Origin: BOG-908 sp964242595
Lineage (GTDB): Bacteria; Pseudomonadota; Alphaproteobacteria; Acetobacterales; Acetobacteraceae
Assembly (NCBI GenBank): GCA_964242595.1
Contig: CAXTBC010000008.1
Location: 12,702 to 76,701, forward strand
Direction of reading: 5' to 3'
DNA: 64,000 nucleotides
Positions 8,658 to 17,358 of the stretch are shown in pieces (the first letter of the stretch is position 1; each line of letters begins with the position of its first letter). The position numbers and the translations under genes were made by a program. The notes under the pieces are model-generated. The model did not search any database, was not told the DNA's origin, and saw only the letters and a program-made list of their open reading frames with translations.

Positions 8658-9920
8658 ATGACGACGCTGAAGACGGTTTCTGCCCTGCTGGTTCTGATGG
8701 CAAGCACGTGCGGCGCAGCCCTGGCACAACCCGATCCGGACAAGCTGGTGACCGCCACGGCGCGCGGCGTGCTGGTCACGCCAGGCGCCAGCCTGGAGCG
8801 CGCGCGCGACCGCGGTCGCGCGGCCCACGCCAACGTCCACGTACTGCGCCTCGCCCGCAACCAGCCGGACGCCGCCGCGGCGGCCAACTCGTTCGAGACG
8901 CCGGCCTCGCTCGCCTGTCTGTACGGCTTGGCTCCGGCCGTGGTGGGCTGCAACCCGCAGACCCTCACCAGGGTGGCCAGCGGCGGCAGCAGGATGATCG
9001 CCATCGTGGACGCCTACCACTACCCCACAGCGGCGGCCGACCTTGCGACGTTCAGCACGAAGTTCCGCCTCCCCGCGCCGAGCGCCGCAAACTTCGCCGT
9101 GGTCTACGCCAGCGGCACCCAGCCGGCCGCCGACCCCACCGGCGGCTGGCCGCTGGAAGCCGCCCTCGACATCGAGATGGCCCACGCCTTGGCCCCGGGC
9201 GCCAAGGTGGTGCTGGTGGAAGCCGCGTCCAACGGGTTTGCCGACCTGTTCGCCGCCGAGCAGGCCGCCGCCAAGATGGTGGCCGCCGCGGGCGGCGGCG
9301 AGGTCTCCAACAGCTGGTCCGGCGGCGAGTTCTCCGGCGAGGCGGGGGCGCAGACCGCGTTCACGGGCACCAACGTGGTGTTCTTCGCCTCGGCCGGCGA
9401 CACGCCGGGCACCGGGGTGCCCTCCGCCCTGACCAACGTGATATCGGTGGGCGGCACCACCATCAACCGCGACGCCAACGGCAACTTCCTCAGCCAGACC
9501 ACCTGGACCGACACCGGCGGCGGACTGAGCCCATACCTGGCCGCGCCCACCTACCAGCATGCCGTGACCCCCGTGGTGGGCGCGATGCGCGGCACGCCGG
9601 ACATCGCCCTGGTGGCCAACCCCAACTCCGGCGTGTGGGTGTACGACAGCACGCCCTATGACGGCGCGGCACCCGGCTGGATCGTGGTGGGCGGCACCAG
9701 TGTGGCCAGCCCGGCCAGCGCCGCCATCGTCAACAACGCCGGCTCCTTCCGCGCCAGCACGGCGGCCGAGCTGGCCGTGATGTACGCCAACATGCATCGC
9801 ACCAAGGCGTACACCGACGTGACGTCCGGCAGCTGCCCCAACGCCACCAGCGGCACCGCCTCGGTGGGTTACGATCTGTGCACCGGAATCGGAACGCTGC
9901 TGGGCCGGGCGGCAAAGTAG
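8658..9920 (+). CDS. secreted sedolisin-type (S53) serine carboxyl peptidase
   Basis: This 420-aa precursor has a clear signal peptide (MTTLKTVSALLVLMASTCGA, cleavage near ALAQ). The sedolisin catalytic set is present: Glu and Asp spaced by three residues in PLEAALDIEMAHALAPGAK, the oxyanion Asp in FFASAGDTPGTG, and the nucleophile Ser in GGTSVASP. It is short and lacks the roughly 180-residue prodomain of classical kumamolisins, with only about 90 residues between signal peptide and catalytic core. Sedolisins act at acidic pH, which would suit an acid-tolerant organism (inference). Two Cys pairs (SLACLYG...VGCNPQ and SGSCPN...YDLCTG) may form disulphides. It stands alone and is divergent from dapB. 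Confidence 0.9.
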   Translation: MTTLKTVSALLVLMASTCGAALAQPDPDKLVTATARGVLVTPGASLERARDRGRAAHANVHVLRLARNQPDAAAAANSFETPASLACLYGLAPAVVGCNPQTLTRVASGGSRMIAIVDAYHYPTAAADLATFSTKFRLPAPSAANFAVVYASGTQPAADPTGGWPLEAALDIEMAHALAPGAKVVLVEAASNGFADLFAAEQAAAKMVAAAGGGEVSNSWSGGEFSGEAGAQTAFTGTNVVFFASAGDTPGTGVPSALTNVISVGGTTINRDANGNFLSQTTWTDTGGGLSPYLAAPTYQHAVTPVVGAMRGTPDIALVANPNSGVWVYDSTPYDGAAPGWIVVGGTSVASPASAAIVNNAGSFRASTAAELAVMYANMHRTKAYTDVTSGSCPNATSGTASVGYDLCTGIGTLLGRAAK

Positions 9921-9987
9921 GAACGCACGAAAACTCGGCGCCTGACGCATCGGCTAGCGCCTCGCGCCAGCCCGATGCAAACCTGCC

Positions 9988-10352
9988 GATTAACTTCGGG
10001 CTTTGGCAGACTGTCTACTGGTGGTTCGGCGCCTTGTGCGGCGGCTGCTGTTCCAGATTCCACGATGTTGTACTGATGCTGGATCGCGAGCTGTCCAGGC
10101 GCGAGGCTAGCCCGACCGGCGGCGTGCTGGACAGCCAGATGGTGAAGGCGCCTGGCGCCGAGACATGTGGCTACGACGCCGACGAAAAGATCGTCGGCCG
10201 CAAGTGCCACATCGCGGTAGGATGCAGACGGGCTCCTGCTGATGGTGAACCTCACGACCGCCGACATCTCCGACAGCGCCGGTGTCCAGCAGATGCTAGG
10301 ACGACTCATGCAGGCTGGCCTCCTAACCAGCCAACATCTTAATCAGATATAA
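9988..10352 (+). pseudogene. IS5-family (IS1031-like) transposase remnant
   Basis: Fragments of one transposase are spread over three frames. First comes GLWQTVYWWF, then RRLVRRLLFQI in the next frame, then HDVVLMLDRELSRREASP with VLDSQMVKAPGAET and DEKIVGRKCHIAV, and finally ADGLLLMVNLTTADISDSAG and QQMLGRLMQAGL in another frame up to the TAA at 10350-10352. At least three frameshifts and missing ends make it non-functional. The GRKRHIAVDTDGLLL-type block is typical of IS5 transposases. I could not find its terminal inverted repeats. Confidence 0.85.
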
Positions 10353-10734
10353 AAGTTTCGGAATCCCCTCCCACCGATTCAGACCCAACACATCTCGCTG
10401 CAACAAGCGGGTCATTGACCGCCTGGACTGAACAGCAGCAACCGCGACAACACGCTCACACAGGTCCAGCAATTAAGGTCGCGCCATCGCTGCCAGCCTC
10501 CAACCCGGACAACAGCTTGAATCAGACTTCCGATGGCCGAAGTCCTTGCGAGTCAGTCAGACACGATTACGCTTTGAACAGCTTCCAGGCGTCGGACCGT
10601 CTCGACAGCAAACTGGACGCCGGCCCAGGAACCTAACCGTTCACAGTTCTGTGAGGGAACATCTTTGTAGCTTCACGGTTAGCCTGCAACTCGTGTCATT
10701 TCGGTGACTACGCAGAATCGCTGTCAGGATACAG
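10353..10734. other. intergenic region upstream of glycan cluster
   Basis: About 380 bp with lower GC than the genes around it and no credible reading frame. It must contain the promoter for the downstream glycan cluster, but no unambiguous -35/-10 pair was recognised. A CAGGAT box lies just before the ATG at 10735. Confidence 0.45.
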
Positions 10735-11841
10735 ATGCCCGGGACCATCCTCATCACCGGCGGCGCCGGCTTCATCGGCAGCTACGTTGCCACAGCCTTG
10801 CTCGCCGCCGGCCACAAGGTGCGCATCCTCGACAGCCTGATCGAACAGGTTCATCCGCCCGGCGCCGCGCGCAACCCGGTGCTGGATCACGTCGAGTTCG
10901 TCCGCGGCGATGTGCGTGATGCGGACGCGGTGGAGCGCGCCCTGCGTAGCGCTGACAAGCTGGTGCACCTGGCCGCCGAGGTGGGCGTGGGCCAGAGCAT
11001 GTACGCCATCGACCGCTACGTCTCCGTGAACGACCACGGCACCGCGGTGCTGCTGCAGGCGCTGATCAAGCAGCGCGTGGAGCGCGTGGTGGTGGCCTCG
11101 TCCATGAGCATCTACGGCGAGGGCCGCTACGCGACTCCGGACGGCCGCGTGGTGGACGACGCCATGCGCCGCCCGGCCGATACCGGCTGGAACCCGGTTG
11201 GGCCGGCTGGCGAGGTGCTAACGCCGGTGGCCACCCCTGAGGGCAAGCCGGCCAGCCTGGCCTCGGTCTACGCAATCTCCAAATACGTGCAGGAACGGCT
11301 GACGCTGAACGTGGCGCCCGCCTACGGCATGCAGGCCGTGGCCCTGCGCCTGTTCAACGTCTACGGCGCGGGCCAGGCGCTTTCCAACCCCTACACAGGC
11401 GTGCTGGCCATCTTCGCCTCTCGCCTGCTGAACGGCCAACGGCCGATGGTGTTCGAGGACGGCGCCCAAAGGCGGGACTTCGTGCATGTGGAGGACGTGG
11501 CGCGCGCGTTTTTGCTGGCGCTCGACGAGCCGGCCGCGGATGGTGGCGTGTTCAACATCGGCAGTGGTCAGAGCGTGAGCGTGGCCGAGGTGGCCACCAG
11601 CTTCGCCGCCGCCATGGGCCGCGCGGAGCTCACACCCGACATCACCCAGCAGGCCCGCACCGGTGACATCCGCAACTGCTTCGCCGACATCGGGCTCGCG
11701 AGGCAGGTGCTGGGCTTCCACCCGCGCCGCAGCTTCGAGGACAGCTTCGACGAGATGGCCGACTGGGTATCCCGCCAGACTGCGACCGACCGGGTAGCCG
11801 AGGCTCGGCGTGAGCTCGAAACCCACGGGCTGGTAGCATGA
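10735..11841 (+). CDS. NAD-dependent nucleotide-sugar epimerase/dehydratase (SDR)
   Basis: This 368-aa extended SDR has the N-terminal TGGAGFIGSY nucleotide-binding loop (residues 8-17), the catalytic SSMSIYGEG strand and Tyr179/Lys183 in VYAISKYVQE. The RLFNVYG, QRRDFVHVEDVARAF and FNIGSGQSVSV segments are also present, as in UDP-glucose 4-epimerase relatives. The overall pattern is closest, from memory, to dTDP-L-rhamnose 4-epimerase-like proteins, but the sugar cannot be fixed from sequence alone. It is the first gene of the glycan cluster, overlapping the next by ATGA, and presumably supplies an activated sugar for the four glycosyltransferases downstream. Confidence 0.88.
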   Translation: MPGTILITGGAGFIGSYVATALLAAGHKVRILDSLIEQVHPPGAARNPVLDHVEFVRGDVRDADAVERALRSADKLVHLAAEVGVGQSMYAIDRYVSVNDHGTAVLLQALIKQRVERVVVASSMSIYGEGRYATPDGRVVDDAMRRPADTGWNPVGPAGEVLTPVATPEGKPASLASVYAISKYVQERLTLNVAPAYGMQAVALRLFNVYGAGQALSNPYTGVLAIFASRLLNGQRPMVFEDGAQRRDFVHVEDVARAFLLALDEPAADGGVFNIGSGQSVSVAEVATSFAAAMGRAELTPDITQQARTGDIRNCFADIGLARQVLGFHPRRSFEDSFDEMADWVSRQTATDRVAEARRELETHGLVA

Positions 11842-13709
11842 TCGAGGCCGAGCAGGCGGGCCGGATCGGGTTCTGCCAGTCGTTCCGCCAGGATGACGGC
11901 GCGGCCGTCGAACGCGTGCAATCGCGCATGCATGGGCTGGGCGCCAGGCACCTGCGGGTGCCGGTCGCGGCGGCCGAGTGCGCGGCGCCGGGCGGAGCTG
12001 CCTGGTTCGTGCAGACGGTCCTGGAGCTCGCGTCCACGCTGGACGTGATGCCGAGCCTGAATCTTGGCGAGGCACAGGATGTGCCGCCCTGGCTTACGCC
12101 GCTGCTGGCCGGCCTGCGCGGCGCCGTCGAGCACGTGGAGATCCTTGGTAACGGCGAGGCCGTCATGCGGGCCGCTTCCCTGGTGCGCGAGGCCGGCCTC
12201 CTGGCGGTGCTGGGCACCAGCGCGCCCGCCATGCTGGCGCGGCTGCGCCAGCCGGACGCCCGCGCGTTCCTCGGCGGGTTCGACGTTCTCGGCCTGCACA
12301 ACATGCCGGGGCCTGGGGGCGGACGGGCAGCCTGGGATTTGCTGCTGGCCGAACTGGACAGGGCAGCGCAGGCCTGCCGACCCGGGATGGCCGTGTGGAT
12401 CACCGCGACCGGCTACGCCGCTTGGCGCCACGATTTCGGCGCGCAGGCGGAGGCCTTTATCGACGCCGTCGCCACGCCCGCTGGGCGGGTGTACTGGCGC
12501 TGCCTATCGGACGATCCAGGGGTGGCCGACCCCGCCGACTCGCATCTCGGCATTGACGACGCGGCGGGCACGCCCCGCCTGCTCGGCCGCCTGCTGGAGG
12601 GCGGTGTGGCGGAGGTGGAGCGGGTGCTGGGCACCGCTCGCCAGATGGCGATGCCGGCCGTCACCGGCGCGTCACGCCCGGTGCTGGTGACCGGCGGCTC
12701 CGGCTTCATCGGCGCCAACCTGGCCGACCGGCTGGCCGACGAGGGCCACCGGGTGCTGATCTACGACGCGCTGGCGCGGGCCGGCGTGGAGCGCAACCTG
12801 CGCTGGCTGGCGCGCCGCCATCCGGGCCGCGTGAGCTTCGCGCTGGGCGACCTGCGGGACGAAGCGGCGTTGTCGGAGGCGGCCTCCGCTGCCCAGGCGG
12901 TGTTCCACCTGGCCGGACAGGTGGCGGTGACCACCAGCATGGTGCAGCCCCTGGCTGATTTCGAGGTGAACGCGCGCGGCACCCTGGCGCTGCTCGAAGC
13001 CCTGCGCCGGCGCAACCCGGAGGCACCGCTGGTGTTCGCCAGCACCAACAAGGTGTACGGCGATCTGGCCGACATCGCGCTGCTGCGCGAGGGGGAGAGC
13101 TACCTGCCGGCCGACCCGGCTTTGCGCACCCGCGGGGTCGACGAGCAGCGCCCGCTGTGTTTCCACACGCCCTATGGCTGCAGCAAGGGCACCGCGGACC
13201 AGTACGTGCTGGACTACGCGCACAGCTTCGGCTTGCGCACCGCCGTGCTGCGCATGAGCTGCATCTACGGCGAGCGACAGCTCGGCACCGAGGACCAGGG
13301 CTGGGTGGCGCATTTCCTATTGCGCGCCATCGCTGACCACGACCTGACCATCTACGGCGACGGACGGCAGGTGCGCGATGTGCTGCACGTGAGCGACGCC
13401 GTGGCGGCCTACATGGCCGCCTGGGCACGCATCGGCACGGTGGCCGGCCGTGCCTACAACCTGGGCGGCGGGCCGGCCAACGCCATCAGCCTGCTGCAGC
13501 TCGTGGGCCACATCGAGGACCTGCTCGGCCGGCGCGTCGAGGTAGCGTTTTCCGACTGGCGCCCCGGCGACCAGCGCTACTTCGTGGCCGACACCGGCGC
13601 CGCGCGTCGGGACTTGGGCCTGAAGCCGGCGCTGGGCTGGCGGGAGGGCGTGGCCCGCCTGGCCGAGCATTTCGGCGCGGTGCCGGCCACCACGGAAGCG
13701 GCGCAATGA
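11838..13709 (+). CDS. fusion: glycosidase-like TIM-barrel domain plus nucleotide-sugar epimerase
   Basis: This 623-aa protein has two parts. Residues about 8-270 resemble the glycoside-hydrolase (clan A) domain that precedes an epimerase in some alphaproteobacterial glycan clusters: it starts RIGFCQSFR and carries VWITATGYAAWRHD near 186-199. The usual catalytic glutamates seem lost, with EILGNGE where an NEP motif is expected and ITATGY where ITETGY is expected (comparison from memory). Residues 281-612 are an extended SDR with TGGSGFIGANLA (285-296), STNKVYGD and the Tyr446/Lys450 pair in TPYGCSKGTADQY, most like CDP-paratose 2-epimerase/UDP-glucose 4-epimerase relatives. The start is the ATGA overlap with the previous epimerase. 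Confidence 0.82.
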   Translation: MIEAEQAGRIGFCQSFRQDDGAAVERVQSRMHGLGARHLRVPVAAAECAAPGGAAWFVQTVLELASTLDVMPSLNLGEAQDVPPWLTPLLAGLRGAVEHVEILGNGEAVMRAASLVREAGLLAVLGTSAPAMLARLRQPDARAFLGGFDVLGLHNMPGPGGGRAAWDLLLAELDRAAQACRPGMAVWITATGYAAWRHDFGAQAEAFIDAVATPAGRVYWRCLSDDPGVADPADSHLGIDDAAGTPRLLGRLLEGGVAEVERVLGTARQMAMPAVTGASRPVLVTGGSGFIGANLADRLADEGHRVLIYDALARAGVERNLRWLARRHPGRVSFALGDLRDEAALSEAASAAQAVFHLAGQVAVTTSMVQPLADFEVNARGTLALLEALRRRNPEAPLVFASTNKVYGDLADIALLREGESYLPADPALRTRGVDEQRPLCFHTPYGCSKGTADQYVLDYAHSFGLRTAVLRMSCIYGERQLGTEDQGWVAHFLLRAIADHDLTIYGDGRQVRDVLHVSDAVAAYMAAWARIGTVAGRAYNLGGGPANAISLLQLVGHIEDLLGRRVEVAFSDWRPGDQRYFVADTGAARRDLGLKPALGWREGVARLAEHFGAVPATTEAAQ

Positions 13710-13719
13710 GGCCCGTTTC

Positions 13720-15012
13720 GTGAGGGTGGCGCTTGTCAACCCGCCCTGGCACTTCGATGGCAGCATCTATTTCGGCTGCCGCGAGCCGCACCTCCCGATC
13801 GAGCTGGGCGCCTGCAAGCTGCTGCTCGAGCAGGACGGGCACGAGGTGCTGCTGCTGGACGGCCACCTGAACCCGGCCACCGCCGCCGAACTGGCCGACG
13901 CGGTTGCCGATTTCCGCCCGGCGATGACGGTGATCCCCACCGCGCCGAGCTACCTGTTCTGGCGCTGCGCGCCGCCAGAGCTGCGCGTGCCGCGCGAGAT
14001 GATCACCGCGCTGGACGGCCGCGGCGGGCGCATCGTGGCGGTGGGGCCGCACGGCTCGGCCACCCCGCGCGCAGCATTGCGCAAGCTGGGCGCCGACGTA
14101 GTCGTGCGCGGCGAGTGCGAGGAGGCCGTCGCCGCTTTGGCGAACGCCTGGCCGCGCACGGACGTGCCGGGCGCCGCGGTGCTCGACGGCGGCACCTTGC
14201 GCCTGACCGGCGGCGTGCAGGCGACCGGCTTCACCAACTTGGCCGCCCTGCGATGGCCCGATGTGTGGGTGGCCCGCCACCACCACCACCACCACCGGTT
14301 CGACGCGACGCCGTCCGTCCCCGGCGCCGAGGTGGAAGCCTCCCGCGGCTGCCCCTACCATTGCAGCTTCTGCGCCAAAATCGACTTTCGCGACGCCTAC
14401 CGCCGCCGCGCGCTGCCGGCGCTGCTCGACGAGATTGACGCGCTGCGTGCCCAGGGCGTGGGCTACCTGTACTTCATCGACGAGATCTTCCTGCCGCAGC
14501 CGGCCCTGCTGCAGGCGCTGGTGGGACGCGGCCTGCAGTTCGGCATGCAGACCAGGATCGATTTGTGGAAGCCCGAGCTGCTGGAGCTGCTGGGGCGCGC
14601 CGGCTGCGTCTCCATCGAGGCCGGCGTGGAAAGCCTGACCGAGGATGGGCGGGCGGCGCTGGACAAGAGCTGCCGGATGAGCACGGACGACCTGACGTCC
14701 CGCCTGCTGCTGGCGCGCGCCCACGTGCCGTTCGTTCAGGCCAACTTGATCGAAACTCCCGGCGACGCGCCGGAGATGGTGGCCGCGTGGCGCGCGCGGC
14801 TGCAGGACGGCGGCGTGTGGGCCAACGACCCGGTTCCCATGTTCCCCTACCCCAGCAGCCCCGACTACCGCGCCCGCTGGGGTGCGCCGGACGACGACGC
14901 CTGGGAGCGCGCGCTGGACCACTACCTTGGCCAGTTCAGCCGCTTTTCCGACATCCAGGACGCAGCTCCGCTGAGCCTTGCGCGTCTGGAAGCCGACTGC
15001 CTTCCGGCATGA
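13720..15012 (+). CDS. B12-binding domain radical SAM protein of a glycan cluster
   Basis: This 430-aa protein starts at GTG (MRVALVNPPW). Residues 1-150 form a B12-binding-like domain with a DGH motif at 47-49 and VVRGECEEAV. Residues 205-400 form the radical SAM barrel with the 4Fe-4S cluster cysteines Cys211, Cys215 and Cys218 in RGCPYHCSFC, followed by YFIDEIFLP and SIEAGVES. Such enzymes use S-adenosylmethionine, often with cobalamin, for radical methylations or rearrangements; the substrate here is unknown. I recall a named family of this type (TIGR04295, 'rhizo-twelve' neighbourhood) associated with glycosyltransferase genes, but could not check it. Six consecutive histidines (187-192) lie between the two domains. 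It follows the epimerase fusion by 10 bp. Confidence 0.88.
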   Translation: MRVALVNPPWHFDGSIYFGCREPHLPIELGACKLLLEQDGHEVLLLDGHLNPATAAELADAVADFRPAMTVIPTAPSYLFWRCAPPELRVPREMITALDGRGGRIVAVGPHGSATPRAALRKLGADVVVRGECEEAVAALANAWPRTDVPGAAVLDGGTLRLTGGVQATGFTNLAALRWPDVWVARHHHHHHRFDATPSVPGAEVEASRGCPYHCSFCAKIDFRDAYRRRALPALLDEIDALRAQGVGYLYFIDEIFLPQPALLQALVGRGLQFGMQTRIDLWKPELLELLGRAGCVSIEAGVESLTEDGRAALDKSCRMSTDDLTSRLLLARAHVPFVQANLIETPGDAPEMVAAWRARLQDGGVWANDPVPMFPYPSSPDYRARWGAPDDDAWERALDHYLGQFSRFSDIQDAAPLSLARLEADCLPA

Positions 15013-15027
15013 GCCTCGATCGAGGTA

Positions 15028-15155
15028 AGAAAGGCCTTATTTTTCGAGAAAAAGAAGGAAAAAGCTTTTGTCCGACTGTCGCGGCTCTGTCCGGAACGGC
15101 GCGACAGCGGAGTCAGAAGTTTTTTGGTTCTTTTTTGCAAAAAAGAAACGCTCGC
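15028..15155. repeat. family A palindromic repeat inside glycan cluster
   Basis: Full copy with both arms (aaggccttatttttcgagaa and tttttggttcttttttgcaa) and the centre gtcgcggctctgtccgg / gcgacagc. It separates the radical SAM gene from the first glycosyltransferase gene, the only sizeable gap in the cluster. Confidence 0.9.
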
Positions 15156-15169
15156 CTTGCCTCCGTCAG

Positions 15170-16258
15170 ATGACGGTGAGCGCGCGCACGAACCACGTGC
15201 TGATCAGCACGGACGCGGTAGGCGGCGTGTGGACCTACAGCCTGGCGCTGGCACGCGGGCTCACGGCAGCCGGCCTGCGCTGCACGCTTGCCGTGCTAGG
15301 GCCCGCGCCGGATGCCGGCCAGTTGGTCGATGCCGGCGGCCTGCGCGTGGTGACGACCGGCTTGGCGCTGGACTGGACGGTAGACGAGCACCCGGCGCTC
15401 GACGCCATCGCCGACGGGCTGGCCGCCTGCGCGCGCGCGCACGGCGCCACCTCTGTTCACCTGCACGCGCCCTGCCTGGCGGCACGGCGCTGGCACGTGC
15501 CGGTGGTGGCCGTGGCGCATTCCTGCATGGCCACTTGGTGGGACGCGCTGCGTGGCGGGCCCATGCCGCCGGAGATCGCCTGGCACGCCCAGGCGAGCCT
15601 GGAGGGCCTGGTCAGAGCGGACAGGGTAGTGGCGCCCACTGCTGCCTTTGCCGTCCAGTTGCGCCGCTGCTACGGGCTGAGCCGGACGATCGACGTGGTG
15701 CATAACGGCGTTGCCGACACGCCGGCCGGGGCGACGCCGCGGCAGGATCACGTGCTGGCGGCAGGCCGGGTGTGGGACGAGGCGAAAAACATGGCCGTGC
15801 TGGACGCCGCCGCCGGGATGATGCGCACGAAGGTGCACGTAGCGGGTCCGCTGGCCGCGCCCGGCGGCGGCAGCGCCACGGCCACGCACCTGCGCCTGCT
15901 CGGCCGGCTGGCGCCTGACTCGCTTCGCACCGCGATGGCGCAGGCCGCCGCCTTCGCGGCACCCGCGCGCTACGAGCCGTTCGGGCTGTCGGTACTCGAA
16001 GCCGCCCAGGCCGGCACGCCGCTGGTGCTGGCCGACATCGCCGGCTTCCGCGAGCTGTGGGACGGCGCCGCCCTGTTCCTGCCGGCCGACAACGCGCCGG
16101 CCTGGGCCGGCGCGCTGGACGCGCTGGTGGCCGATCCGGCACGGCGCGCAGCGCTCGGCGGTGCCGCACAGGCGCGGGCGGCACGCTACACGCAGGCGGC
16201 GATGGTGGCGGCCACCGCCGCGCTGCACGCCGCCCTGCCCGCCTTGCAGTCGGCATGA
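15170..16258 (+). CDS. glycosyltransferase family 4
   Basis: This 362-aa GT-B fold enzyme has the N-terminal STDAVGGVWTYSLALARGL strand-helix of GT4 donors/acceptors and the C-terminal EX7E motif in ARYEPFGLSVLEAAQAGTP, which binds the nucleotide-sugar donor. VVHNGV and LAAGRVWDEAKN are the usual GT4 core segments. The ATG at 15170 lies just after a family A repeat; the frame is open further upstream, but that part is repeat-derived. It is probably cytoplasmic or membrane-peripheral. Its stop overlaps the next gene as ATGA. Acceptor and sugar are unknown. Confidence 0.9.
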   Translation: MTVSARTNHVLISTDAVGGVWTYSLALARGLTAAGLRCTLAVLGPAPDAGQLVDAGGLRVVTTGLALDWTVDEHPALDAIADGLAACARAHGATSVHLHAPCLAARRWHVPVVAVAHSCMATWWDALRGGPMPPEIAWHAQASLEGLVRADRVVAPTAAFAVQLRRCYGLSRTIDVVHNGVADTPAGATPRQDHVLAAGRVWDEAKNMAVLDAAAGMMRTKVHVAGPLAAPGGGSATATHLRLLGRLAPDSLRTAMAQAAAFAAPARYEPFGLSVLEAAQAGTPLVLADIAGFRELWDGAALFLPADNAPAWAGALDALVADPARRAALGGAAQARAARYTQAAMVAATAALHAALPALQSA

Positions 16259-17358
16259 TGCGGATCGTCTACTTCACCCACTCGCTGGTGTCCTGCTGGA
16301 ACCACGGCAACGCGCATTTCCTGCGTGGCGTGCTGCGCGCGCTGGCCGCCGAGGGGCACGACGTGCTGGCCTGCGAGCCGGCGCAGAGCTGGAGCCGGGA
16401 GAACCTGGAAGCCGACCAGGGCCTGGACGCCGCCGCCGCCTTTGCCGCCAGGTTCCCCGGCCTGGCCGCGCGCGTGCTGGACGGAGAGGACGCGCTGGCG
16501 GAGGCGCTGGACGGGGCCGACCTGGTAATCGTGCACGAGTGGAACGAACCGGCGCTGGTGGCCGCCATCGGCCGCGCCCGCCGGCATGCCCGCTTCACCC
16601 TGCTGTTCCACGACACCCACCACCGCGCCGTCAGTGAGCCCGACGCCATCCGCCGCTTCGAGCTGTCCGCCTATGACGGCGTCCTGGCCTTCGGCGCCAC
16701 CCTGGCGCGGGTGTACGAGGACTGGGGCTGGGCCGGCCGCGTGTTCGTCTGGCACGAGGCGGCCGACACCGCCCTGTTCCACCCCCCCGCCGGCCCCACG
16801 GCGCGTGACGGCGCGGTCTGGGTGGGCAACTGGGGCGACGGCGAGCGCACGGCCGAGCTGGAGAGCTTCTTGCTGGCACCGGCACAGCGCGCCGGCGTAG
16901 CACTGGACGTGCACGGCGTGCGCTATCCGGACGCCGCCCGCGACATGCTCGCCCGCCACGGCGCCCGCTTCCACGGCTGGATCGCCAACGCGGACGTGCC
17001 CGCCGCCTTCGCCCGCCACCGCTTCACCGTGCACGTGCCCCGCCGCTTCTACACGGCGGCGCTGCCCGGAATCCCTACCATACGGGTGTTCGAGGCGCTG
17101 GCCTGCGGCATCCCGCTGGTCTGCGCGCCGTGGCAGGACAGCGAGGCGCTGTTCCGGCCCGGCGAGGACTACCTGGTGGCGCGCGACGGCGCCGAGATGG
17201 AGCGGCACATGCGCGCACTGACCCACGACCCCGCGCTGGCCGCGCAACTGGCGGCCAGCGGCCTGGCGCGCGTCACCGCCCGCCACACCTGCGCCGTCCG
17301 CGCCACCGAGCTGCTGGCGGTAGCGGACAGGCTGGCCGGTGCCCGGGTGCCGGCCTGA
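16255..17358 (+). CDS. CgeB-like glycosyltransferase 1
   Basis: This 367-aa GT-B protein opens with MMRIVYFTHSLVSCWNHGNA, then RGVLRALAAEGHDVLACEP. The C-terminal glycosyltransferase (group 1_2/CgeB type) region carries TIRVFEALACGIPLVCAPW, EALFRPGEDYLVARD and a final HTCAVRATEL helix. The start overlaps the preceding stop (ATGATG at 16255-16260; either ATG could be used). It is the first of three consecutive paralogues sharing the N-terminal pattern of a Trp/Gly/Asn cluster followed by a helix ending in AAxGH. Specificity is unknown. Confidence 0.82.
   Translation: MMRIVYFTHSLVSCWNHGNAHFLRGVLRALAAEGHDVLACEPAQSWSRENLEADQGLDAAAAFAARFPGLAARVLDGEDALAEALDGADLVIVHEWNEPALVAAIGRARRHARFTLLFHDTHHRAVSEPDAIRRFELSAYDGVLAFGATLARVYEDWGWAGRVFVWHEAADTALFHPPAGPTARDGAVWVGNWGDGERTAELESFLLAPAQRAGVALDVHGVRYPDAARDMLARHGARFHGWIANADVPAAFARHRFTVHVPRRFYTAALPGIPTIRVFEALACGIPLVCAPWQDSEALFRPGEDYLVARDGAEMERHMRALTHDPALAAQLAASGLARVTARHTCAVRATELLAVADRLAGARVPA

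Noticed and set aside
14278..14295. Hexahistidine stretch as an engineered purification tag
   Set aside because: It is internal, at a domain junction of a chromosomal gene, with no vector sequence around it; it is best explained as natural.
15068..15169. Upstream extension of the GT4 glycosyltransferase frame
   Set aside because: The extra residues are translated from a family A repeat. The conserved protein begins at the ATG at 15170.
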